In this document: positions 1 to 5,558 of the stretch, one piece after another
Position numbering within the stretch: position 1 is the first letter of the stretch
How the letters are laid out: each line of letters opens with the position of its first letter
From: JALYGK01 sp036259835
GTDB taxonomy: Bacteria; Actinomycetota; UBA4738
Reading direction: 5' to 3'
Assembly: GCA_036259835.1 (NCBI GenBank)
Contig: DATABA010000075.1
Coordinates: 1 to 12,813, forward strand
Length of the DNA stretch: 12,813 nt
The notes under the pieces: generated by a model
What the model was told of the DNA's origin: nothing
What the model saw: the letters and a program-made list of their open reading frames with translations, nothing else
Database searches by the model: none
Program-made: the position numbers and the translations under genes

Positions 1-263
1 GGCATGGTTCGAAGACCGCCGGGGTAGCCCGAGTGTCTGTAGTACATCTTTGATTCGGCCTTCCCGCCGGTGACCCGAACGCCGCGGGCGTTGATGACGA
101 CGACGTGGTCACCCGTGTCTGCGTGCGGGGCGAAGATCGGCTTGTGCTTACCCCGGAGGATGGTGGCCACGTGCGCGGCCAGCCGGCCGAGGACAGCGCC
201 TTCTGCATCGACCACGTACCACTTTCGGTCGATGTCGCGCGGCTTTGGCGAAAAGGTCTTCAT
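1..263 (-). CDS. rplM: 50S ribosomal protein L13, N-terminal part (runs off the left edge)
   Basis: Large-subunit protein that binds 23S rRNA early in assembly. The visible part reads MKTFSPKPRDIDRKWYVVDA and continues with GRLAAHVA, LRGKHKP, DTGDHVVVINA and YYRHSGYPGG, all classic L13 blocks. About 87 residues are present of roughly 145; the C-terminus and the usual partner rpsI would lie beyond base 1. I chose the ATG at 263 because most L13 proteins begin MKTF or close to it. An in-frame ATG at 272 (adding MPT) is an equal alternative, and neither has a clear Shine-Dalgarno. It is 117 bases downstream of the DUF6636-like gene and has its own likely promoter at 310-339. Confidence 0.95.
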   Translation of the reverse strand, partial: MKTFSPKPRDIDRKWYVVDAEGAVLGRLAAHVATILRGKHKPIFAPHADTGDHVVVINARGVRVTGGKAESKMYYRHSGYPGGLRTM

Positions 264-285
264 GGTTGGCATTAAGACAAGAAAG

Positions 286-302
286 AGGGCCGGGATCGGC
301 CG
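286..302 (-). promoter_or_regulatory. Small GC hairpin in the predicted rplM leader
   Basis: The minus strand carries GGCCG, loop ATCC, CGGCC within the predicted leader, followed by a pyrimidine-rich stretch (CTCTTTCTTGTCTT). It could be a weak terminator for the gene upstream or a leader structure of rplM. The stem is only 5 bp, so the assignment is tentative. L13 leaders with regulatory roles are known in other bacteria, but I cannot match this one to them by eye. Confidence 0.25.
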
Positions 303-309
303 ACAAAGC

Positions 310-339
310 AGTTTAGCTGGGGTTCTTGTACCCCGTCAA
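310..339 (-). promoter_or_regulatory. Putative sigma-70 promoter of rplM (rpsI)
   Basis: On the minus strand there is a TTGACG box (334-339), an 18-base spacer and a TAAACT box (310-315). This predicts a start site near 303 and a leader of about 40 bases before the rplM ATG. Near-consensus hexamers and position fit an independent rplM-rpsI transcription unit, as is common in bacteria. Not experimentally shown. Confidence 0.5.
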
Positions 340-380
340 AGAAGCGGATCTGGGTCCATCCCGAGCCGGGCTTGGTTCCT

Positions 381-932
381 CTAAAAGACTTCCCAGTCGG
401 CTCTGGCCAGCTCGAAACCATGCCCCAGAGCATTCGTGCATCGAAGGCCCAATTGTCGCGATTGGCAGTTGATCCCGGCCAGGCTCCACGTTTGCCCGTA
501 TTCGAGAGCGGGTGCCTGAGGATCGAACACGGTGTCCCCGGCGCATTGCGGCGCGGCATTTCCCTGGGGCTCGAGCGTCAGCCCCGTCCAGTCGAGTTCG
601 CACGCGCCGGACGGAGTGGGATTCAGGCCGCTCAGGATGTCACACCGAAGCGCCTCGAAGAACCCGCACCCGATGTTCCGTGAGGGCATGATGAACGTCT
701 CGGTGGCGAGTGGCTGTGGGGACTGCACCGTCTGAGTTGGAACCGGTTGCGGCGACGGAGACGCCGGGGTGGGGGTTGGCGAAGGGCTCGGTGCGGTCTG
801 GGGCGCCTGGTTACGGGCGAGGAGAACTCCTACCACAACGCCCCCGACTGCGGCGACGAGGAGCGCCGCGACGACCAGAAGGATCACACGCCGTCGACCT
901 GCGGTTCCTTGAGCGTTTGGCGGTTGGTCCAC
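381..932 (-). CDS. Membrane-anchored, Pro/Ser/Thr-linker, six-cysteine extracellular protein (DUF6636-like)
   Basis: A 183-residue protein of unknown function. Residues 1-15 are polar with an RRR positive cluster. Residues 16-39 are one strongly hydrophobic segment (VILLVVAALLVAAVGG...), read as a signal anchor. Residues 41-77 are a Pro/Ser/Thr/Gln linker. Residues 78-183 form a domain with six cysteines (C89, C97, C111, C130, C156, C165), enough for three disulfides outside the cell. The order NIGC...RCDI...CELDW...CAGDT...YGQ...C...GHGFELARA resembles the actinobacterial DUF6636 family as I recall it. There is no lipobox cysteine after the hydrophobic segment. It starts at GTG with GAGGA upstream, 33 bases after truA, so it is probably cotranscribed. 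It is not part of the conserved ribosomal core and looks lineage-specific. Confidence 0.8.
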   Translation of the reverse strand: MDQPPNAQGTAGRRRVILLVVAALLVAAVGGVVVGVLLARNQAPQTAPSPSPTPTPASPSPQPVPTQTVQSPQPLATETFIMPSRNIGCGFFEALRCDILSGLNPTPSGACELDWTGLTLEPQGNAAPQCAGDTVFDPQAPALEYGQTWSLAGINCQSRQLGLRCTNALGHGFELARADWEVF

Positions 933-965
933 TGTGGTCCTCGGCTAAAGTCCGACCGCTAATTC

Positions 966-1739
966 TTACTCTCGGCGGCCTTGGCCGGCGGAAGCGGCGT
1001 ACGTCACCCGGACCAGGGACAGCCCGTGAGGAGGAGCGATCGGCCCCGCGGCGGAACGCTCCCGGGCCTTCAGGATCGCCGGCATGGATTCGGCCTCGAT
1101 CTTGCCTTCTCCGACGGAGACCAGAGTTCCCACGAGGCTCCGAACCATCTGGTGGAGGAACGAATCGGCCTTCGCCGTAATGACCACGCGCCGGCCCCGT
1201 GGCGTGACCATGAGCTCCCGGAGCGTCCGCACCGTCCTCGCCGGCAGCTTCGGTGCCCGGCAGAACGAAGCGAAGTCGTTTTCGCCGACGAGCATTTCCG
1301 CAGCCCGCCGCATGGCTTCGACGTCGAGCTCGCCCGGGCGGTGCCACACGAACCGGGCCGTGAACGGGTCGGGGACCGCCGTGGTGTCGATCCAGTAGCG
1401 GTACTCGCGTCCAGTGGCGCTCCGTCTCGCATCAAACCACGCGGGCGCTCGGGCCGCCCGAACGACCACGACCTCCGGCGCGAGCATCCCATTGAGCGCT
1501 CGCTGGATCCTTGACGAATCGAGGTCTCGGGTTGCGACGAAAGAGACGACCTGTCCTTCAGCGTGCACGCCGGCGTCCGTTCGGCCGGCAACCGATAGAG
1601 AGGGCCGCTCGCGAAGGACGCGCGTGAGGGCGTTCTCCACGACGCCTTCAACGGTTCGAACCCCAGGCTGCTTGGCCCACCCTCGAAAGTCCGTCCCGTC
1701 GTACGCCAGGACGAGCTTGAAAACTCGAGGGTGAGCCGC
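966..1739 (-). CDS. truA: tRNA pseudouridine(38-40) synthase TruA (start codon not found)
   Basis: Converts uridines 38-40 of the tRNA anticodon arm to pseudouridine. The catalytic-Asp motif AGRTDAGVHAEGQVV is present (about residue 55 of the extended form), as are GREYRYWI, GENDFASFCRA and FLHQMVRSLVG. Conserved N-terminal sequence FKLVLAYDGTDFRGW is encoded up to about base 1724. There is no ATG, GTG or TTG between it and the in-frame rplQ stop at 1743-1745. The first canonical start is GTG at 1640, which would remove roughly 30 conserved residues. I give 1739 as the edge because GCG there sits at good distance from GGAGGAG (1746-1752) and could be a mutated GTG. A sequencing error or an unusual start is also possible. 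The rplQ-truA order is typical of Actinomycetota and Firmicutes. Confidence 0.9.
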   Translation of the reverse strand, partial: AAHPRVFKLVLAYDGTDFRGWAKQPGVRTVEGVVENALTRVLRERPSLSVAGRTDAGVHAEGQVVSFVATRDLDSSRIQRALNGMLAPEVVVVRAARAPAWFDARRSATGREYRYWIDTTAVPDPFTARFVWHRPGELDVEAMRRAAEMLVGENDFASFCRAPKLPARTVRTLRELMVTPRGRRVVITAKADSFLHQMVRSLVGTLVSVGEGKIEAESMPAILKARERSAAGPIAPPHGLSLVRVTYAASAGQGRRE

Positions 1740-1742
1740 GGC

Positions 1743-2105
1743 CTACTCCTCCTCAGGGAGGAGCTCGATGAGCGCCATCGGCGCGCCGTCGCCCTTCCGC
1801 TGCCCGAGCTTCAGCACGCGCGTGTAGCCGCCATTTCGCTCGGCGTATCGGGGGCCGATCTCCGCGAACAGCTTGTGGACCACGTCGCGATCGGTCAGTC
1901 TTCGGAGCACCTCTCGTCTGGCGTGCACGTCCCCCTTCTTGGCGAACGTGATGAGGTGCTCGGCGAGGGGCCGAAGCGCCTTGGCCTTCGCCTCCGTCGT
2001 CCGGATTCGTCCATGTTCGAATAGCTGGGCGGCCATGCCGGCCAGCATCAACCGCTCGTGGTCCGGACCGGACCCGAGACGCGGGCCCTTCCTCGGCTTC
2101 GGCAC
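1743..2105 (-). CDS. rplQ: 50S ribosomal protein L17
   Basis: Large-subunit protein near the peptide exit region. The 120-residue length is normal for actinobacterial L17. The N-terminus MPKPRKGPRLGSGPDHERLM and the blocks GRIRTTEAKAKALRPLAEHLI and GGYTRVLKLGQRKGDGAPMALIEL are diagnostic. It starts at GTG, sharing one base with the rpoA stop (TAGTG), with GGAGG just upstream, which indicates translational coupling to rpoA. It ends in a short acidic tail (PEEE). Its TAG stop is followed in the same frame by truA coding sequence with no further stop. Confidence 0.97.
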   Translation of the reverse strand: MPKPRKGPRLGSGPDHERLMLAGMAAQLFEHGRIRTTEAKAKALRPLAEHLITFAKKGDVHARREVLRRLTDRDVVHKLFAEIGPRYAERNGGYTRVLKLGQRKGDGAPMALIELLPEEE

Positions 2106-3037
2106 TACTCCTCCCTTAGTGAGAGCCCGAGCTCGTCGAGCTTGGCCTTCACCTCATCGATGGACTTCTGCCCGAAGTTCCGGATGTCCATGAGCTCCGC
2201 TTCACTCTTCTGGACCAGATCACCAACGGTGTTGACGCCCTCGCGCTTCAGGCAGTTGTAGGAGCGGACCGAAAGGTTGAGATCTTCGACCGTCAGCGCC
2301 AGGTCGCCGGTGAGCTCCTGGTCCTGGACGGCAGGCCCGACCTGGAGGCCGGGCGACTCCGCCAATCCCCCGAACAGGTTGACCAGCTCGGAAAGGGTGG
2401 TACCGGCCGACGCGACCGCTTCTCGCGGGCTGATGGACCCGTCGGTCTCCACGTCCAGGATCAAGCGATCGCGGTCGGTCATCTGCTCGACTCGGGTTGC
2501 CTCGACCGAGTACGTGACCCGCCGAACAGGTGAAAAGATCGAATCCACCGGAATCACGCCGATGGGATCACGCGGATTCTTGTTTCGGTCTGCCGGCACA
2601 TACCCGACCCCTCGTTGGACGGTCATCTCGAGGTCGAGCGCACCGCCCCTCGCCAGCGTGGCGATGTGCAGGTCGGGATTGAGGACCTCGACACCCGCCG
2701 GGGAATCGATGTCTTTCGCGGTTACTTCACCGGGGCCTCGGCCCCGCAGCGTGGCCGTAACGGGTTCCTCGACCTCCGAGCGAAGCACCAGCCGCTTGAG
2801 GTTGAGGATGATGTCGGTGACGTCCTCGGTGACCTTGGGAATGGTCGAGAACTCGTGCAGGACGCCGTCGATCCGAACGGACGATATAGCTGTCCCTGGG
2901 ATCGACGACAGAAGGGTCCTTCTGAGCGCGTTGCCGAGCGTGTAGCCGAACCCGGGCTGAAGGGGCTCGATGACGAACTTCGACCGGGTAGGCGAAGAGA
3001 CGTCTTCGGTGATCTGGGGTCTTGCGACGATGAGCAC
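2105..3037 (-). CDS. rpoA: DNA-directed RNA polymerase alpha subunit
   Basis: Alpha dimerises to nucleate RNA polymerase assembly, and its C-terminal domain contacts UP elements and activators. The product is 310 residues. The N-terminal domain spans about 1-225, with FVIEPLQPGFGYTLGNALRR and LLSSIPGTAI. A linker follows, then the C-terminal domain from about 246. DNA-contact residues equivalent to E. coli R265, N268, C269, K271, G296, K298, S299 and E302 are all present here as R258, N261, C262, K264, G289, K291, S292 and E295. It starts at GTG with AGGAGG at 3046-3051, eight bases upstream, a strong ribosome-binding site. The 91-base gap to rpsK is where rpsD sits in many relatives; it is absent here. 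Confidence 0.98.
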   Translation of the reverse strand: MLIVARPQITEDVSSPTRSKFVIEPLQPGFGYTLGNALRRTLLSSIPGTAISSVRIDGVLHEFSTIPKVTEDVTDIILNLKRLVLRSEVEEPVTATLRGRGPGEVTAKDIDSPAGVEVLNPDLHIATLARGGALDLEMTVQRGVGYVPADRNKNPRDPIGVIPVDSIFSPVRRVTYSVEATRVEQMTDRDRLILDVETDGSISPREAVASAGTTLSELVNLFGGLAESPGLQVGPAVQDQELTGDLALTVEDLNLSVRSYNCLKREGVNTVGDLVQKSEAELMDIRNFGQKSIDEVKAKLDELGLSLREE

Positions 3038-3128
3038 GTGCGTTTCCTCCTTTGCGGGGGATCATCCACTTCTACCCCGCATCGCTTTCCCGCCGGTCGC
3101 CGTTCGCGCCGCCGGGTCTTACTACTTG

Positions 3129-3521
3129 CTAGACGCGCCGCCTCTTCCGGGGACGGCACCCGTTGTGCGGGACCGGAGTCACGTCCTGGATGCCCAGGAT
3201 CTCCAGTCCGGTCGCGGCGAGCGACCGAATGGCGGTCTCCCGGCCCGAGCCGGGTCCCTTCACGAACACGTCGACCTTCGAAAGCCCATGTTCCTGCGCT
3301 CGCCGGGCGGCTGCCTCCGCCGCGAGCTGGGCGGCGAACGGGGTGGATTTGCGGGACCCCTTGAAGCCGACGTTACCGGCACTTGCCCAAGACAGCGTGT
3401 TCCCATCCAGGTCGGTGATCGTGACGATCGTGTTGTTGAACGTCGACTTGATGTGGGCCTGCCCGTGGGGAATATTCTTCTTTTCCCGGCGGCGCGGCTT
3501 CTTGGTCTTCGGGTTCGCCAT
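3129..3521 (-). CDS. rpsK: 30S ribosomal protein S11
   Basis: Platform protein of the small subunit, near the mRNA exit and the E site. The 130-residue product has the S11 hallmarks HIKSTFNNTIVTITD, FKGSRKSTPFAAQ, VKGPGSGRETAIR and the basic end VPHNGCRPRKRRRV. It starts at ATG, 22 bases after rpsM, with GAGG upstream. A basic N-terminal stretch (KTKKPRRREKK) is normal for the family. Confidence 0.98.
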   Translation of the reverse strand: MANPKTKKPRRREKKNIPHGQAHIKSTFNNTIVTITDLDGNTLSWASAGNVGFKGSRKSTPFAAQLAAEAAARRAQEHGLSKVDVFVKGPGSGRETAIRSLAATGLEILGIQDVTPVPHNGCRPRKRRRV

Positions 3522-3543
3522 CCTTTACCTCAACAATCTGCGG

Positions 3544-3918
3544 CTACTTAGTCTTCCGCCTCACTCCGACGGTCTTCTTCGGCCCCTTACGGGTCCGGGC
3601 GTTCGTGTGCGTCCGCTGCCCCCGTACCGGCAGGCTTCTCCGGTGCCGGACGCCCTGGTAGGACCCGATTTCGATCTTCCGCTTGATGTCCTGAGCGACG
3701 TCGCGGCGAAGGTCTCCCTCGACCTTGTAGTTGCGGTCGATCCAGCCTCGAATCTTGGTGACCTCTTCGTCCGTCAGGTCGCGGATCTTCCGGCCGCCGT
3801 CCAAGCCCAGCCCGTTCACGGTCTCCATGGCCCTGGTCGGGCCGATCCCGTAGATGTACCGGAGGGCGACGTCCACACGCTTCTCTCTCGGAAGGTCGAC
3901 ACCCGCGATTCTCGCCAC
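3544..3918 (-). CDS. rpsM: 30S ribosomal protein S13
   Basis: Head protein of the small subunit that contacts the P-site tRNA and forms the intersubunit bridge with L5. It is 124 residues long. It begins MARIAGVDLPREKRVDVAL, with YIYGIGPTRA, the conserved SYQGVRHRRSLPVRGQRTHT block and a lysine/arginine-rich C-terminal tail (KGPKKTVGVRRKTK) that reaches the decoding region. It lies 29 bases downstream of rpmJ in the usual infA-rpmJ-rpsM-rpsK order. Confidence 0.98.
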   Translation of the reverse strand: MARIAGVDLPREKRVDVALRYIYGIGPTRAMETVNGLGLDGGRKIRDLTDEEVTKIRGWIDRNYKVEGDLRRDVAQDIKRKIEIGSYQGVRHRRSLPVRGQRTHTNARTRKGPKKTVGVRRKTK

Positions 3919-3947
3919 GTTTCTCGGTCCTCTCTTCTCTGCCGGTT

Positions 3948-4061
3948 CTAGCCCTGCCGCTGTTTATGCCGGGGATTCGAACAGATGACCATGATCCGCC
4001 CACCACGGCGGATCACCTTGCACCGATCGCACATCTTCTTGACCGACGGTCGAACCTTCAT
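3948..4061 (-). CDS. rpmJ: 50S ribosomal protein L36, zinc-binding form
   Basis: The smallest large-subunit protein, 37 residues: MKVRPSVKKMCDRC, then KVIRRGGRIMVIC and SNPRHKQRQG. The zinc ligands C11, C14, C27 and H32 are all present, so this is the zinc-containing (C+) paralogue. It starts at ATG with GGAG six bases upstream (GGAGCGAGGATG). It lies 33 bases after infA and 29 before rpsM, exactly its expected place. There is no doubt about identity despite the small size. Confidence 0.97.
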   Translation of the reverse strand: MKVRPSVKKMCDRCKVIRRGGRIMVICSNPRHKQRQG

Positions 4062-4094
4062 CCTCGCTCCTGCTTGCCGGACCCGCGGTGAGCG

Positions 4095-4313
4095 TCACCG
4101 GTACCGGTAGACGATTCGCCCCCTGGATAGATCGTAGGGGGAAAGTTCCACCAACACCCTGTCTCCAGGGAGAATCCGGATGTAGTTCATCCGCATCTTT
4201 CCCGAGATGTGGGTGAGAACCTTGTGCCCATTTTCCAGTTCGACTCTGAACATGGCATTGGGCAATGGCTCCACCACTGTTCCCTCGACTTCGATCGCAT
4301 CCTTTTTTGCCAA
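4095..4313 (-). CDS. infA: Translation initiation factor IF-1
   Basis: IF-1 occupies the 30S A site during initiation. It is an S1-like OB fold, here 72 residues, the exact family length when read from the TTG at 4313: (M)AKKDAIEVEGTVVEPLPNA, then FRVELENGHKVLTHISGKMR and RGRIVYRYR. I chose the TTG because the protein aligns there and AGGTGA (4321-4326) lies seven bases upstream. A longer in-frame reading to 4385 adds residues foreign to IF-1. It heads the infA-rpmJ-rpsM-rpsK-rpoA segment and is separated from map by about 495 bases, so it probably has its own promoter. Confidence 0.97.
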   Translation of the reverse strand: MAKKDAIEVEGTVVEPLPNAMFRVELENGHKVLTHISGKMRMNYIRILPGDRVLVELSPYDLSRGRIVYRYR

Positions 4314-4326
4314 ATTCCAATCACCT

Positions 4327-4361
4327 TTTGCGCACGGCAAAGAGTTCGGGCAGCGCCGAAC
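4327..4361 (-). promoter_or_regulatory. Two short inverted repeats in the infA leader
   Basis: Bases 4344-4361 form a perfect 6-bp inverted repeat (GTTCGG, 6-base loop, CCGAAC). Bases 4327-4341 form a 5-bp one (TTTGC, 5-base loop, GCAAA) that abuts the infA Shine-Dalgarno at 4321-4326. If transcription starts near 4362, the first hairpin would lie at the very 5' end of the infA mRNA. It could equally be a protein-binding site over the start. Function is inferred from position only. Confidence 0.3.
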
Positions 4362-4368
4362 AATGAAC

Positions 4369-4374
4369 AGTATA
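4369..4374 (-). promoter_or_regulatory. Putative -10 box of the infA promoter
   Basis: TATACT on the minus strand, 43 bases upstream of the infA ribosome-binding site. There is no good -35 hexamer at 16-18 bases (CGTGGG at 17), which is not unusual in actinobacterial promoters. A promoter is expected here because a plus-strand gene remnant interrupts the cluster between map and infA. Confidence 0.4.
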
Positions 4375-4407
4375 CGGGACTGCACTGACAGCCCACGCGG
4401 TCCACCG

Positions 4408-4438
4408 TTGAAGTCGTGTCAGACCCCCTCTTTAGAAT
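4408..4438 (+). promoter_or_regulatory. Putative leaderless promoter of the HNH remnant
   Basis: TAGAAT at 4433-4438 is a good -10. TTGAAG at 4408-4413 is a possible -35 with a long 19-base spacer. The predicted start site falls at about 4445, on or next to the ATG (4445) and GTG (4447), with no Shine-Dalgarno upstream. This is the arrangement of leaderless actinobacterial transcripts. Confidence 0.4.
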
Positions 4439-4439
4439 A

Positions 4440-4453
4440 CGAACATGTGTTCG
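4440..4453 (+). promoter_or_regulatory. LexA-binding SOS box
   Basis: CGAACATGTGTTCG fits the Gram-positive/actinobacterial SOS consensus CGAAC-RNRY-GTTYG at every position. It lies one base after a -10-like TAGAAT and covers the predicted transcription start, so LexA bound here would block the plus-strand promoter. As I recall, several 13E12-repeat (DUF222-HNH) genes of mycobacteria are LexA-regulated, which fits the gene remnant that follows. Confidence 0.75.
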
Positions 4454-4792
4454 AAGCTGTCTCAGCTGGAGGGATACCCGGACGAGGTCCGAGCCGCTCG
4501 ATGTGGGGAGGAAGATCCCGGTAGTGCCTCAGGCCATCCGCCGGGCGGTGACGCCCGGGACAAGTCATGCCGGTTCTCGCGGTGCGGACGGCCCGCTTCG
4601 TGGTGTGACGTCCACCACATCAGGCACTGGGCGGATGGAGGAGAGACCTCACTCGCCAACTGCGTGCTCCTGTGCCGGCGCCACCATCAACTGGTCCATG
4701 AAGACGGCTTCAGCGTGGAGATGACCGACCAGGGACCGCTGTTCAGGCGAGCCGACGGATCGGTGATCGAGGACAACCGGGCGCCGCCGTAA
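4447..4792 (+). pseudogene. Collapsed DUF222/13E12-family HNH endonuclease gene (N-terminal domain lost, frameshifted)
   Basis: Three frames each hold a piece of one family. A GTG at 4447 opens VFEAVSA, like the start of DUF222 proteins. Another frame (about 4494-4552) gives PLDVGRKIPVVPQAIRRAVT. The last frame (4553-4792) gives ARDKSCRFSRCGRPASWCDV, HHIRHWADGG and LCRRHHQLVHE. Rejoining VT and ARDKSCRF needs just one extra base near 4552, so a single-base deletion is likely. The several-hundred-residue DUF222 region between the start and PLDVGR is gone. The HNH residues (His-His, Asn, His-His) and finger cysteines remain. An ATG at 4445 happens to read through into the HNH frame, giving an uninterrupted 115-codon reading frame whose residues 1-36 are out-of-frame sequence. 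It is the only plus-strand coding sequence here, inserted between map and infA. Intact relatives occur in many copies in actinobacterial genomes. Confidence 0.8.
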
Positions 4793-4806
4793 CAGGCCGG
4801 TCCTGT
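4792..4806. repeat. Small inverted repeat between the HNH remnant and map
   Basis: ACAGG, loop CCGGT, CCTGT lies between the convergent ends of the HNH remnant and map. It could form a hairpin in either transcript but has no T-run on either side, so a terminator role is not supported. Confidence 0.3.
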
Positions 4807-4808
4807 AG

Positions 4809-5558
4809 CTAGCGCGCGGTAAGGACTTCTGTGCCCTCGTCTGTGACGGCGATGGTGTGCTCGAAGTGGGCGGAGAGGCTTCCGTCGACGGTCACCACGG
4901 TCCACTGGTCTCGGAGCACGCGAGTTCGCCAGCCGCCAACGTTCACCATGGGCTCGATGGCGACCACCAGTCCCGGTCGGATGGCGGGACCTCGCCCGGG
5001 AGGACCGTAATTCGGTATCTGTGGGTCTTCATGAAGAGCACGTCCTATCCCGTGGCCGGCGTACTCGCGGACGCAGCTGAAACCGGCGCCCTCGACCACC
5101 TGCTGAACAGCGTGGCCGACGTCCGAGAGCCGTCTACCGGGTCGCAGTTCGGCGATTCCCGCCTCCAGGGACTCCTCGGCGACCCGAACCAGCTTCTCGG
5201 CTATATCCGACGGAGGTGGCCCAACAATGACCGTCACAGCGGAGTCACCGTGGTACCCCTCCCAGATCGCACCGACGTCGAGCGAGAGAAGATCACCTTC
5301 ACCGACCACCCTGGACCCAGGGATGCCGTGGACCACTTCATCGTTGAGGGAGGTGCAGATGGATGCGGGGAACCCTCGGTATCCCTTGAAGCTCGGGAGG
5401 CAGCCTTCGCCGCGAATGGACTTCTCTGCGATACCGTCCAGCTCCGCGGTGGTGATGCCGGGCCGTACTTCCTCGAGGAGACGATCCATCGTCCTCGCGA
5501 CGACCCGACCGGCTCGACGCATGCGTTCGATCTCCTCGGGCGACTTGAAAATGATCAT
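4809..5558 (-). CDS. map: Type I methionine aminopeptidase
   Basis: Removes the initiator methionine from nascent proteins at the ribosome. It is 249 residues from the ATG at 5558 (MIIFKSPEEIERMRRAGRVV). All five metal ligands are visible: D94 (LSLDVGA), D105 (YHGDSA), H169 (YAGHGIG), E202 (AIEPM) and E233 (HFEHTIA). The substrate-side H77 (VVHGIP) is also present. The ATG overlaps the adk stop (ATGA), so the two are coupled; a longer reading upstream would run through adk in another frame and is rejected. No N-terminal zinc-finger extension is present. Confidence 0.97.
   Translation of the reverse strand: MIIFKSPEEIERMRRAGRVVARTMDRLLEEVRPGITTAELDGIAEKSIRGEGCLPSFKGYRGFPASICTSLNDEVVHGIPGSRVVGEGDLLSLDVGAIWEGYHGDSAVTVIVGPPPSDIAEKLVRVAEESLEAGIAELRPGRRLSDVGHAVQQVVEGAGFSCVREYAGHGIGRALHEDPQIPNYGPPGRGPAIRPGLVVAIEPMVNVGGWRTRVLRDQWTVVTVDGSLSAHFEHTIAVTDEGTEVLTAR

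Noticed and set aside
710..1180. Long plus-strand open frames opposite the DUF6636-like gene, truA and other minus-strand genes
   Set aside because: They are mirror frames of high-GC genes with no recognisable domain or ribosome-binding site. The minus-strand proteins are clearly recognisable.
2615..3364. 249-codon plus-strand frame across rpoA and rpsK
   Set aside because: Antisense to two certain genes, arginine/serine-rich random composition, no family resemblance.
4416..4724. A 102-codon plus-strand frame in the HNH island, taken as a separate gene
   Set aside because: Only its centre (PLDVGR...RRAVT) resembles the DUF222-HNH family; the rest is out of frame. It is better explained as one piece of the same broken gene.
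4792..4806. Rho-independent terminator for map or the HNH remnant
   Set aside because: The stem is only 5 bp and no T-run follows on either strand.
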